From NCBI GenBank assembly GCA_031417555.1, contig JANOVV010000005.1, positions 1 through 64,000 of the forward strand: 64,000 nt of DNA, given 5' to 3'. This DNA comes from JADKIH01 sp031417555 (lineage in GTDB: Bacteria > Bacteroidota > Bacteroidia > AKYH767-A > 2013-40CM-41-45). The position numbers were made by a program, and so were the translations under genes. Position 1 is the first letter of the stretch. Each line of letters starts with the position of its first letter. Below are positions 1-9,265 of this stretch, piece by piece. The notes below the pieces were generated by a model, which saw nothing but the letters and a program-made list of their open reading frames with translations, searched no databases and was not told where the DNA came from.

Positions 1-753
1 CCTTGTTTTTTTCTCCTCCTAGAAAACAAGGAACTTATTACTGATTATACTATCAGCCTGAATTCTTCTGAAAAAATGGTGGATGATGCAAGAAAAATTA
101 TTCATGATGGATTTCAAATAATAAAAGTTAAACTCGGCGGAAAAGAAGATGAAGATTTTTTAAGAATAAGATTAATACGCGAAGCCATTGGTTTTGAAAT
201 TCCTATTCGCATAGATGCCAATCAGGGCTGGGCAGTTGAAACGGCCATTCGGATTTTAGATCGTCTGCAAGTTTTTAATATACAACATTGCGAAGAACCT
301 GTTTTAAGAAGCAGTTTTTTGTCATTACCGGAAATAAAAAACAAAAGTAAAATTCCGATAATGGCTGATGAATCTTGTTTTGATCATATCGATGCTGAAC
401 GCTTAATAAATCTTAAGGCCTGCGATTTAATAAATATCAAGCTCGGAAAATCATCAGGAATTTTTAAAGCAAGAAAAATAATTAAAATGGCCGAAATGAC
501 GGACATAAAACTTCAAGCTGGTGGTTTTTTAGATTCCCGGCTTGGATTTACAGCCATGGCGCATGTAGTTCTTTCGAGTAAGCAGTTTTTACATATTGAT
601 TTCGACACCCCGCTAATGTTTAATGAAGATCTTGTTAGCGGAGGCATAACCTATCATCCAAAAGGTGTAATTAGAATTCCTGAAACAATAGGACTAGGTG
701 CATTTGTTTCGGATGAAGTATTAAAATCTTTGAAATGTATTAGTGTTCATTGA
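1..753 (+). CDS. Dipeptide epimerase (enolase superfamily), 5'-truncated
   Basis: The frame is open from base 1, so the N-terminal capping domain lies outside the window and only the barrel domain remains. Visible are the enolase-superfamily active-site elements in order: the K-x-K lysine pair in IKVKLG, the three metal ligands in DANQGW, EEP and ADES, and the second catalytic lysine in NIKLGKSSG. Near the end, HIDFDTPL matches the D-x-D motif that binds the alpha-amino group in L-Ala-D/L-Glu epimerases. The family epimerises dipeptides, often during recycling of murein peptides. The exact substrate is inferred; other members of the muconate-lactonizing subgroup remain possible but lack this D-x-D. 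Confidence 0.85.
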   Translation, partial: PCFFLLLENKELITDYTISLNSSEKMVDDARKIIHDGFQIIKVKLGGKEDEDFLRIRLIREAIGFEIPIRIDANQGWAVETAIRILDRLQVFNIQHCEEPVLRSSFLSLPEIKNKSKIPIMADESCFDHIDAERLINLKACDLINIKLGKSSGIFKARKIIKMAEMTDIKLQAGGFLDSRLGFTAMAHVVLSSKQFLHIDFDTPLMFNEDLVSGGITYHPKGVIRIPETIGLGAFVSDEVLKSLKCISVH

Positions 754-770
754 AAAGGGGATTCAAAACA

Positions 771-1004
771 TCACCCACTAACGGCGATTTCTTTTTTCCA
801 GTCTTTATAAATATAAACAGACCAAAGAATTTCAAGAACTATCCACGAGGTATAAGCAATAATTACCGGAGCACTGTAATAAACTCCCCCGTTTATAACA
901 TTTATATAAACAAATAAAAACATAATCATTGGTATAAGCGAAAAAGCCCGAAGCCATCTCGGAAAAATGGTACACCAAAAAAGAAGAATTAAAGAAGGCA
1001 CCAT
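771..1004 (-). CDS. Small hydrophobic membrane protein
   Basis: A 77-residue frame with two to three hydrophobic stretches (SLILLFWCTIF, IPMIMFLFVYINVI, VIIAYTSWIVLEILW) and a charged C-terminus (KDWKKEIAVSG). I do not recognise the family. The same frame stays open 60 bases further upstream without an ATG, GTG or TTG and already reads hydrophobic (YKILIIIP) just before the chosen Met. The true start may therefore be non-standard, or the 5' end may be damaged: an ATG at 1078 lies in a different frame. It faces the epimerase gene convergently, 17 bases from its stop. Confidence 0.45.
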   Translation of the reverse strand: MVPSLILLFWCTIFPRWLRAFSLIPMIMFLFVYINVINGGVYYSAPVIIAYTSWIVLEILWSVYIYKDWKKEIAVSG

Positions 1005-1100
1005 AGGAATGATAATTAAAATTTTATATTCGAATTTTATATTACTAATAGTGTATTGAATAAATTATCCGTTTTCATTTGAGATAAAAGTAACAATTAT

Positions 1101-1592
1101 CTATTTAATTTTAAATTTAGTTGCTTTGTTTTTCTTAATTCTTTTTTTTTCAGAAATAGATTTTAATATTGTTTGCCCTTTCAAGATTTGTTTATGGTCT
1201 TTGACTTTTGCATTGGAATTTGCATAAGCTTCTTTAGTAAGTTTATTAATATATTTTTTTGGGAATTTATTTTTGTCGGTTACAAGGATATATCTGTATT
1301 GATTTCCCTTCCCCAAAAGAATTTTATCAGGATCGGAAAGCTCACTTCCCCAATAGAAACCAAAATGAACATTCTTACTAGTGCGTCCTACGGCAATGGA
1401 GCAAAATGTATGACCGACTTTGCTTGTTGGTGACCAGCCAAAAGCAAGCGCATTATAGTTATCGTAGATTAATTCATTTGTATCAGGATACATGTCCCAA
1501 ACGTATTCGCGTAACCACATTACCAATTTTGTAATGTCTTCACCAAATAGTTTAAGAAACTTCAATAGATCTTTTGTCTGTTCTTTGCTCAA
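1101..1592 (-). CDS. DUF1801 domain protein
   Basis: 163 residues. The central part resembles the DUF1801 (YdhG-like) family: LIYDNYNALAFGWSP, then FGFYWGSELSDP and LLGKGNQYRYI, which are family hallmarks. The C-terminal 30 residues are very lysine-rich (EKKRIKKNKATKFKIK). Members are small soluble proteins without an assigned reaction. The gene stands alone, with about 800 non-coding bases upstream. The ATG start is followed directly by the conserved N-terminal helices, so the start is credible. Confidence 0.75.
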   Translation of the reverse strand: MSKEQTKDLLKFLKLFGEDITKLVMWLREYVWDMYPDTNELIYDNYNALAFGWSPTSKVGHTFCSIAVGRTSKNVHFGFYWGSELSDPDKILLGKGNQYRYILVTDKNKFPKKYINKLTKEAYANSNAKVKDHKQILKGQTILKSISEKKRIKKNKATKFKIK

Positions 1593-2416
1593 TTTATAGT
1601 TTGTATTTTGATGTGTTTATATTTTTAGTCTCTACGTAAAATATTTTTAAAATTTAATCAACGAAAAGTATAAATATTTTATGCAGATATGCGTTTACTT
1701 TATAATAATTATTTTTTTAATAACCCTTTCGATTTTAATTATAAAATTATTTTATTTTTTATTTCGTTTCTTGGGGGTAAAGGTATTTCGAAAATTTTAA
1801 AATTTAATTGTGATATAATTTCATTAACAATAATAAAAACGTTGATTGATTTATAGTTTAGAATCAAAAGAAAATTACCAATTAATATTTTTAAGTAGTA
1901 AGCACTCTATTTAATATTAAAATGCACAGGTTGATTTTAGGTAAGTATAATAGTAAAGGATCTATTTTATTTTTAAGAATGCCTTCTCAAAAAATAAAAC
2001 GATCGATTAATTAATTTTAATTTACCAACTCATTTTAACAATTTGCCCCGGACAAACATTCAATGGATCTTTATTGTTTATAATCTCTATTTTAAAAATA
2101 TTCCAAAAAACAGCGATTTAAGCAAATATCATTTGTTTTTGGTTTTTTCGAGCGGTATTGGGCATTGATGCAAATAACAATAAAAGAGCCCTTATTTTGA
2201 TAATTTTAGCGGTTTTTTCGATTTTTTTTTGATAATCGGCAGATTTATTTTTTGAAATCAGAAATAAACATCAATTTAGCTTTTATAATCAAGCCATTCT
2301 TGGAAAGAAAGTCATTGTGCGCTTACCAAATACCGTTTCGTAATGACGATGTTTTTTATTATTTTGGTAAGTATATAAAAGCTGTTAATCCCATTCAGTT
2401 TCAGAATTGTTTAAAG
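1593..2416. other. Long AT-rich intergenic region
   Basis: About 820 bases without an intact gene between divergently transcribed neighbours. It is extremely AT-rich with long T and A runs. The open frame of the downstream giant gene reaches back to a TTG at 2252, but that 5' stretch has no protein-like features and precedes the real signal peptide, so I treat it as leader. The only recognisable content is a possible LysM-domain remnant on the minus strand (2022-2117). I see no tRNA and no clear terminator. Confidence 0.6.
2022..2117 (-). pseudogene. Possible LysM-domain remnant
   Basis: The minus strand reads about 31 codons without a start codon and stops at 2022-2024. The translated tail has WNIFKIEI, then INNKDPLNVCPGQIVKM, which resembles the second half of a LysM motif (N-x-x-DP-x-x-x-x-PGQ-x-hydrophobic). 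An in-frame TAA lies just upstream, so no complete domain is possible. I infer a decayed gene end; the match rests on about 20 residues and could be chance. Confidence 0.3.
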
Positions 2417-5400
2417 ATGAAAAACAAATACGTTTTTGTATTAAATGTTATTTTGTTTTCTTTGTTCAGCATGTCTGTTTCAGCACAAGACATTAATGAT
2501 ATTGGCCGGCAAAAGGTAAATCAACTTAAGTCGGAAGGCAAACTTACGGGGAAGGAACAATATACCAACAGGAATGCGAAACCAATTCAGGAAAATACTA
2601 ACACTTCGTCAGGAAATACTTCTGCACAGGCATTGTCGTCCTGTAATTGCTGGATTCCACGCGATGCTTCTTTTCAAATAGGACAATTTGATGCATCCGG
2701 TGGAAGTGGCGGCCCGGGGCTTGCGCCTGAATTCCGTAACGATGATTGGTCTACGGACACAATCACACTCCCGTTTAATATTTGTTTTTATGGCACCTCA
2801 GTAAATAAAATTTTTCTGAATAATAATGGAAATATTTCTATCGGCGCTCCATATTCTACCTTTACTGCAAATTCATTTCCCGATCCAACATATGTAATGA
2901 TTGCTCCCTTTTGGGCTGACGTGGATACACGTGGTTTTCAAAGCGGTATTGTTTACTATAGCTTAACAGCAACACACTTAATTGTTCAATGGGAAAATGT
3001 TGGATACTATGGTACGCATGACGACAAGCTTAATACTTTTCAGCTCATTGTTACCAATGGAGCGGATCCGATTATTCCAAACGGACAAAATGTTTCTTTT
3101 TGTTATAAAGACATGCAGTGGACAACAGGCGATGCTTCTCAGGGCATAAATGGTTTCGGCGGTGTTCCTGCAACTGTTGGTGTTAATAGGGGCAATGGTG
3201 TTGATTATTTACAATTTGGTTTATTTGATCAGGCAGGAAGTAATTTTGATGGCGCCTACGGAGCACATGATGGTGTTGACTGGCTCGACAATCAATCGTT
3301 TACTTTGAATGCTTGTATACTTAATGCAAATATTCCTCCTGTTTTAAATTCATTAAACATATGTGATACTATTCGTCTTTGTCAAAATACAACGTATCAA
3401 CTTACTGCCAATTACCTTTCTCCGGAACAAGCGCAGACAACGAATGTTAATTTTTCTTCTGGCGGAATGACCGGAGTTACGGTGCTTTCAAACACACCCG
3501 GAAATGCGGCAAAATTAGTTCTTGAAATTGTCGGGCAAACGTCTAATCTTGGTTTTCACACTATATCTGTTACCGCCACTGATAATGGAACACCGGCAGC
3601 AACCACTATCAATAATTTTGTTGTAGAAGTTCTACCTGCACTTGCGCCCGAATTTACGTTCTCACCAAACAATTTTATTTTGGTTAACACACCAATAAAT
3701 TTTTTAAACACAGCACTACCCGGCAGTGTTTTGACCTGGGATTTCGGTGATGGAAGTCCAACAACAAATTCACGTAATCCACAACACGCTTATACAAATG
3801 GTGGAACCTATACGGTGACTTTAACAGCGACGTTCCCAAATGGATGCGAAACACAGGTTTCACACCAGGTTGTAATTACACAATGCGCTCCCGCAACATT
3901 CACTGTTAGCAAAGCATGCGTAAATCAACCGGCGACAATTACTTATACAGGATACTCTTCTCCAAACGCTCAATACATTTGGAATTTCAATAATGGAAAT
4001 GTTTTATCCGGTTCCGGAATGGGACCTTATAATGTTTCCTGGAATGGTGTGGGAATATCTTCTGTTGAGCTTACTGTATTAGAAGGCACTTGTTCTTCAA
4101 CAGTGAGCATGCCGGTTAATATATTTGAGATTCCCTTTTCTTCCATAACACCTTTGCCACAATTATGTAGTGGAGAATCACACAACATAAATTTTGATGG
4201 AACGGCAGGATCGGGAGCTTCTTATGCATGGAATTTTGGTAATGCTACATTACTTTCGGGCTCTGGGAGCGGGCCCTATAACATCAGATGGAATGGGTCC
4301 GGCAACGACAGGGTATCATTGATAGTGAGTGAAAATGGTTGTAGTGATACATCACAAATAGATGTTGAAATCAATCCTATTCCCACAGCTAATTTTATTG
4401 TTGCATCTACAACATGTGCAAATGAACCGGTAAATGTTAGTTATACCGGAAGCGCAAGTCCCACTGCTAACTATAATTGGAATTTTGACGGTGGTATTGT
4501 AAGTGCAGGTACAGGTCAAGGTCCTTATACTGTGAGCTGGAAAAATGCAAGAAATTATTTACTTTCATTGACGGTAGCAGAAAATGGTTGCACCTCGCCA
4601 CAAGCAAGTATGCCTTTAAGAGTAACAGGAATACCTGTAGTTTCAATTTCTCCGGCACCAAACATTTGTTTGGGGCAAACAAGCAACGTTACATTTACAG
4701 GTAATACAGGAAGCGGTTCAATATTTAATTGGTATTTTGGAAATGCCACAGTGATTTCCGGATCAGGTTCGGGTCCCTATACACTTCAATGGAATAGTGC
4801 AGGAAATAATCAGGTTCAGGTTGAAGTAAATGATAATGGATGCGTTTCACAATCTTTTATTGATGTAAAAGTTTTTGACAACCCAACTTCAGATTTTATT
4901 ATTGGTAACACGGTTTGCGCAAATACACCTGTGTTGATGAATTATACAGGGACAGCATCATCTTCTGCAAATTATAATTGGTCGTTTAATGGAGGTACCA
5001 TAGTTTCCGGTTCAGGAGCGGGTCCTTATTCCGTTGTTTGGAATTCGACCGGAGTAATTTCTGTTTCACTTTCTGTAAATGAAAATGGTTGTTTGTCGCC
5101 GCCAACATTTTTAAGTGCTGTAATTAATCCACTGCCAATTGTCTTTGCAGGAAATGATCAAACAGCATGTTCCGGGACACCGGTTACCATTGGAAGCACT
5201 TCAGCTGCCGGCGAAACATACGAATGGACACCTTCGGCAAATCTTTCAAATTCTTCGATTAGCAATCCAACAACGACAACAATAAATAATACTTCAGAGA
5301 GTATTCAAAATTTATTCATTCTGTCTACAACGAATTCAATAGGTTGTAAAAATACAGATACAGTTTCAGTTTCAACATATCCTATTCCTATTATTAATTT

Positions 5401-6406
5401 TCAAAAACCGGCTGCACAGTGTTTAAGAGGCAATAGCTTTTTAATTTCTGCTTTAGCGAATATTCAGACGGGTATGAATTACTCCTGGTCATTTTCCCCT
5501 GAAGCAAACATTGCATCGTCCAATCAATCCGTTGTTTCATTAACGTATTCTACTGTTGGAACGTTTCCAATAATACTAACCGGAGATTATAATGGATGTC
5601 CGGCATCTTCATTTGTTGATAGTGTTTCTGTTTATGAAATGCCGATCTCAAATTTTTATCCTATAATTACGAGTGGCTGTGAGCCATTAACAGTACCTTT
5701 TAAAAACATTAGTATTGGAAATACAAATTCGTATTATTGGAATTTTGGAGATGGAGTTGTAGATGCTTCAAGCAATGCTGTACACGTTTTCCAACACGCA
5801 GGAGAATATACAGTTTCACTTACGGCAGTTAATAAAAATGGTTGTTCGGTTGATACTTCATACAATTCAATTATTTCGGTTTATAGCAAGCCGGTAGGTC
5901 AGTTTGCGACAAATCCGGATTTAGCGGATATTGTTTTACCCGTATTTCAATTTCAAAACTATTCTTCTAATGCTGTATCTTATATCTGGAATTTCGGAGA
6001 TAATGATACATCAAACGTATGGAGCCCGAGTCATACTTATTCTGACACAGGAAATTATTTAATCACTTTAATGTTAACTTCTGTAAACGGATGTACCGAT
6101 ACCGTGAAAGGTATAGTAAGAGTAGAAGACTCATTTTCTTTTTATGTACCGAATTCATTTACACCAAACGGCGACGGTGTTAACGACTCATTCAAGGGAT
6201 ATGGAGTATCAATAAAAAATTATCTGATGAATATTTATAATCGCTGGGGTGAGTTAATTTATACCACTGATAACTATGAAAGACCATGGGATGGCAGATT
6301 GAAATCTGAAGTTGTACAAAATGATGTTTTTGTTTATCGTATTGTATTAATAGATCAACATGACCATAAACATACTTATTTAGGTAATGTTTCCGTGATT
6401 AAGTGA
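2417..6406 (+). CDS. Giant secreted protein, NIDO and PKD/Ig-like repeats, T9SS type B C-terminus
   Basis: I start at the ATG at 2417 because it begins a clear signal peptide (MKNKYVFVLNVILFSLF, cleavage after VSAQ); the frame also runs back to a TTG at 2252. The protein is about 1329 residues. Residues 75-300 resemble a nidogen-like (NIDO) domain, with FNICFYG, IAPFWADVDT and FQLIVTNG. PKD domains carry WDFGDGS and WNFGDGV. The middle holds five diverged repeats of about 85 residues, each with a W-x-F-x-x-(G/A)-x-x-(V/L)-x-SGSGxGPY core and a conserved Cys. The last 85 residues (VPNSFTPNGDGVND, YNRWGELIY, WDG) are the gliding-motility CHU_C sorting domain exported by T9SS. Probable role: surface adhesin or matrix protein. 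Confidence 0.85.
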   Translation: MKNKYVFVLNVILFSLFSMSVSAQDINDIGRQKVNQLKSEGKLTGKEQYTNRNAKPIQENTNTSSGNTSAQALSSCNCWIPRDASFQIGQFDASGGSGGPGLAPEFRNDDWSTDTITLPFNICFYGTSVNKIFLNNNGNISIGAPYSTFTANSFPDPTYVMIAPFWADVDTRGFQSGIVYYSLTATHLIVQWENVGYYGTHDDKLNTFQLIVTNGADPIIPNGQNVSFCYKDMQWTTGDASQGINGFGGVPATVGVNRGNGVDYLQFGLFDQAGSNFDGAYGAHDGVDWLDNQSFTLNACILNANIPPVLNSLNICDTIRLCQNTTYQLTANYLSPEQAQTTNVNFSSGGMTGVTVLSNTPGNAAKLVLEIVGQTSNLGFHTISVTATDNGTPAATTINNFVVEVLPALAPEFTFSPNNFILVNTPINFLNTALPGSVLTWDFGDGSPTTNSRNPQHAYTNGGTYTVTLTATFPNGCETQVSHQVVITQCAPATFTVSKACVNQPATITYTGYSSPNAQYIWNFNNGNVLSGSGMGPYNVSWNGVGISSVELTVLEGTCSSTVSMPVNIFEIPFSSITPLPQLCSGESHNINFDGTAGSGASYAWNFGNATLLSGSGSGPYNIRWNGSGNDRVSLIVSENGCSDTSQIDVEINPIPTANFIVASTTCANEPVNVSYTGSASPTANYNWNFDGGIVSAGTGQGPYTVSWKNARNYLLSLTVAENGCTSPQASMPLRVTGIPVVSISPAPNICLGQTSNVTFTGNTGSGSIFNWYFGNATVISGSGSGPYTLQWNSAGNNQVQVEVNDNGCVSQSFIDVKVFDNPTSDFIIGNTVCANTPVLMNYTGTASSSANYNWSFNGGTIVSGSGAGPYSVVWNSTGVISVSLSVNENGCLSPPTFLSAVINPLPIVFAGNDQTACSGTPVTIGSTSAAGETYEWTPSANLSNSSISNPTTTTINNTSESIQNLFILSTTNSIGCKNTDTVSVSTYPIPIINFQKPAAQCLRGNSFLISALANIQTGMNYSWSFSPEANIASSNQSVVSLTYSTVGTFPIILTGDYNGCPASSFVDSVSVYEMPISNFYPIITSGCEPLTVPFKNISIGNTNSYYWNFGDGVVDASSNAVHVFQHAGEYTVSLTAVNKNGCSVDTSYNSIISVYSKPVGQFATNPDLADIVLPVFQFQNYSSNAVSYIWNFGDNDTSNVWSPSHTYSDTGNYLITLMLTSVNGCTDTVKGIVRVEDSFSFYVPNSFTPNGDGVNDSFKGYGVSIKNYLMNIYNRWGELIYTTDNYERPWDGRLKSEVVQNDVFVYRIVLIDQHDHKHTYLGNVSVIK

Positions 6407-6500
6407 AATATAAAATAACAATTCTTTTTCGAATACCATTTTATTTTTTCTTTTAATTTAGCAGAAATTAAATAAAACAGCAAATCAATTATACTAAATT

Positions 6501-8279
6501 ATGAAATACAATTACTGGATATTATTGTTTGTGTTATTTACAGCATGTAAAAACAACCCTGAAAAAGAGAAGCCAACAGAGATGAAAAACATAAAAGAAA
6601 TATTGGATTCTTATTACGAAGAAAAGCTTCAATATTTTCCTCTCGAAGCAACTGCTATAGCAGACAATAGATATAATGACACTTTACCCGTTGATATCAG
6701 CGATTCATTTCGTGAAAAGCTAAATGGGTTTTATAAAAAATATCTCGATGAGATTTTACAAATCGATAGTTCTAAACTTATTGGTCAGGATGTTTTAAGC
6801 TATGATGTTTTTAAGCGCGAAATGCAAATACAATTGGAAGGATTGTCATTTAAGGATAATCTGATGCCGGTAAATCAATTCTGGGGAATGCATCTGACTT
6901 TTCCTTTGTTGGGATCCGGAAGCGGTAACCAACCGTTTAAATCGGTTAAAGATTATGATGATTTTCTAAAGCGAATTGATGATTTTTCTTTATATGTAGA
7001 TACCTCTATTGCAAATATGAGAAGAGGAGTAAAAGAAAAAATGGTTCAACCCGCAATATTGATGGAAAGAGTTCTTCCACAATTAAAAGGAATTATTGTA
7101 ACCGACCCTGAAAAAAGCGTATTCTTTGGTCCGATAAAAAATATTCCTTCATCTTTCAGTTCGGAAGAAAAAACAAAATTTACCGAATCATACAAAAAAG
7201 CAATAACAGATAAAATTGTACCGGCTTACCAAAGACTTTTAGATTTTATATCAAAAGAATATATTCCTAATTGCCGGACAACAGCAGGTATTTCTGAAAT
7301 TCCTAATGGGAAAGAATATTATGCTTATCAGGCAAAGGTTTGGACAACCACAAATCTAACACCGGATGAGATTTTTGAAATTGGGCAAAAGGAAGTTGCA
7401 CGTTTACGCGCTGAGATGGAAAAAGTAATGAAAGAAACCGGCTATAATGGTGATCTGAAATCTTTTTTCCATTTCATACATACTGACAAAAAATTTATGC
7501 CTTTCAAAACAGATAGCGAGGTTATAAGTGCATATAGATTGATTGAGGAAAAGATGAAGCCGAAACTGAGTGAATTATTTAACCTCGTTCCAAAAGCAAA
7601 ATTTGAAGTCAGACAAACAGAAGAGTTTAGGGAAGCATCTGCAAGTGCAGAGTACAGTCAGTCAGCACCCGATGGTTCTAGGCCGGGAATATTTTATGTG
7701 CCTGTATTAGATGCAAAGAAATTTAATGTAGTGGGAATGGAAGATCTTTTTCTACACGAAGCAATTCCGGGCCATCATTACCAGACATCTATTCAACAAG
7801 AAAATGATTCGTTACCAAAATTCAGACGCTTTGGTTGGTTTGGAGCTTATGGAGAAGGATGGGCTTTGTATACAGAATCATTAGGAAAAGAATTAGGATT
7901 ATATACAGACCCATATCAATATTTTGGAAGTCTTAGCGAAGAAATGCATCGGGCCATTCGCCTGGTTGTAGATGTTGGCATTCACACAAAAGGCTGGACG
8001 CGTGAACAAGCAATAAAATTTTCGCTCGACAATGAAGCAGAAAGCGAATCAGATATTACCGCTGAAATAGAACGCTACATGGCCATTCCCGGACAAGCTC
8101 TCGCCTATAAAATCGGCCAGTTAAAAATCATTGAAATCAGAAAAAGAGCAGAACAAAAACTAGGAAATAAATTTAACATCAAAAATTTTCATGACGAGGT
8201 TTTAAAAGATGGTTGTTTGCCATTAGATGTATTTGAAAGAAAAATGAATAATTGGATGGAGAAGCAATTGACTAATTAA
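6501..8279 (+). CDS. DUF885 family lipoprotein, putative metallopeptidase
   Basis: 592 residues. The N-terminus is a lipoprotein signal with lipobox LFTAC, so the protein is probably membrane-anchored. At residues 419-426 it has HEAIPGHH, the zinc-site motif of the DUF885 family, followed by GEGWALYTE, which supplies a further conserved Glu. Length and motif order fit the family, whose members are regarded as peptidase-like enzymes; the substrate is unknown. The gene has its own leader and is followed by a strong intrinsic terminator, so it is probably monocistronic. Confidence 0.8.
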   Translation: MKYNYWILLFVLFTACKNNPEKEKPTEMKNIKEILDSYYEEKLQYFPLEATAIADNRYNDTLPVDISDSFREKLNGFYKKYLDEILQIDSSKLIGQDVLSYDVFKREMQIQLEGLSFKDNLMPVNQFWGMHLTFPLLGSGSGNQPFKSVKDYDDFLKRIDDFSLYVDTSIANMRRGVKEKMVQPAILMERVLPQLKGIIVTDPEKSVFFGPIKNIPSSFSSEEKTKFTESYKKAITDKIVPAYQRLLDFISKEYIPNCRTTAGISEIPNGKEYYAYQAKVWTTTNLTPDEIFEIGQKEVARLRAEMEKVMKETGYNGDLKSFFHFIHTDKKFMPFKTDSEVISAYRLIEEKMKPKLSELFNLVPKAKFEVRQTEEFREASASAEYSQSAPDGSRPGIFYVPVLDAKKFNVVGMEDLFLHEAIPGHHYQTSIQQENDSLPKFRRFGWFGAYGEGWALYTESLGKELGLYTDPYQYFGSLSEEMHRAIRLVVDVGIHTKGWTREQAIKFSLDNEAESESDITAEIERYMAIPGQALAYKIGQLKIIEIRKRAEQKLGNKFNIKNFHDEVLKDGCLPLDVFERKMNNWMEKQLTN

Positions 8280-8291
8280 TTTAAATTCCTA

Positions 8292-8331
8292 CAACAGCAA
8301 AGTTTATTGCTTTGCTGTTGCAGTTTTTTTT
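8292..8331 (+). terminator. Intrinsic terminator after the DUF885 gene
   Basis: A perfect 11-bp stem (CAACAGCAAAG paired with CTTTGCTGTTG, loop of 7) starts 13 bases after the stop codon and is followed by a T run at 8324-8331. It separates the plus-strand DUF885 gene from the convergent deacetylase gene. The T run favours the plus strand. Confidence 0.85.
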
Positions 8332-8347
8332 AATACCAGCAATGAAA

Positions 8348-9235
8348 TTATTTAAAGACTGATTGATTCAGTTTTTCGAATAATTTTATTACTTTTTCTC
8401 TTCCTGAATTTCCATTCATATCGAAATACCAAAAATTTTCAAAATCACCACGATTCATAAATGTTTGCATGGAGCCTTGTGATTTATGTTCAGCAATTTC
8501 CCAGTTTACAATTATTTTATAGGTAAGCTGATTTTTAAAACCAAAGGAAACATTTCGGTCAACACTGTTAATCGGACTACTATCTGTGATATTAGTTAAT
8601 GGAAAATTTTTAAGTCCGTGAAATACAATAGATGATGTATCGGTTTTACCGGAAGTTGAAGCACCCAAAACAACAGGTTTTTTCAAATTCAATTCACTAA
8701 CAGTTTGTAAAGCAAGTATAGTTGCTCCTTTATGATGGCCATGTGTTTCTTCTGTTGGAAGAAGGCAAAAAATAAAATCATATTTACCGTTTTCGATAAT
8801 ATCATGTAACCGTTTTTTTATAAGAAGAACATTCCAGACATCTTTAAGAACAGTATCAACATCAATTGTATAGTGATTATCCTGTTGATCGAAAAAAAAG
8901 TAATTACTAATTCCTAAAATATTTCCTGCGGCCATTAATTCTTTCTTTCGAATGGTAGGAAGATACTTGCGGCCTGTTGCTTCATCGGTAAGTTTAATAT
9001 TGTAATAAGGTTCTGCAAGAAGAGAATATTTATAGCCGGCTTCTCCATTGGTAATAACGGCAAGATCAACTACACCTAAAAGCTCATGAGTGATTTTATA
9101 TACAGTTGCGGCGAAACCAGATTCATCATCGGGATGAGCCGTAACAATTAATACTCGCGGGGGAATATCATTTATCTGAGCATTCAGGTAAAATGAAGAA
9201 AGAAAAAAGACAGTAAAAACTATTTTATTTTTCAT
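8348..9235 (-). CDS. Secreted PIG-L/LmbE-type deacetylase
   Basis: 295 residues with an N-terminal signal peptide ending at LNAQ. The metal-binding AHPDDE motif is at residues 33-38, and the second histidine motif is THGHHKGA near residue 168. Both are standard for PIG-L family N-acetylglucosaminyl or small-molecule deacetylases using zinc. The signal peptide implies a periplasmic or envelope location. The gene starts 30 bases after the stop of the APC permease gene on the same strand, so the two are probably cotranscribed. The substrate is not deducible. Confidence 0.83.
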   Translation of the reverse strand: MKNKIVFTVFFLSSFYLNAQINDIPPRVLIVTAHPDDESGFAATVYKITHELLGVVDLAVITNGEAGYKYSLLAEPYYNIKLTDEATGRKYLPTIRKKELMAAGNILGISNYFFFDQQDNHYTIDVDTVLKDVWNVLLIKKRLHDIIENGKYDFIFCLLPTEETHGHHKGATILALQTVSELNLKKPVVLGASTSGKTDTSSIVFHGLKNFPLTNITDSSPINSVDRNVSFGFKNQLTYKIIVNWEIAEHKSQGSMQTFMNRGDFENFWYFDMNGNSGREKVIKLFEKLNQSVFK

Positions 9236-9265
9236 TATTGTTTAATTTTACTTCTTATAAAATTT

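Noticed and set aside
1173..1433. 86-residue plus-strand hydrophobic frame
   Set aside because: It is fully antisense to the DUF1801 gene, whose family match is clear.
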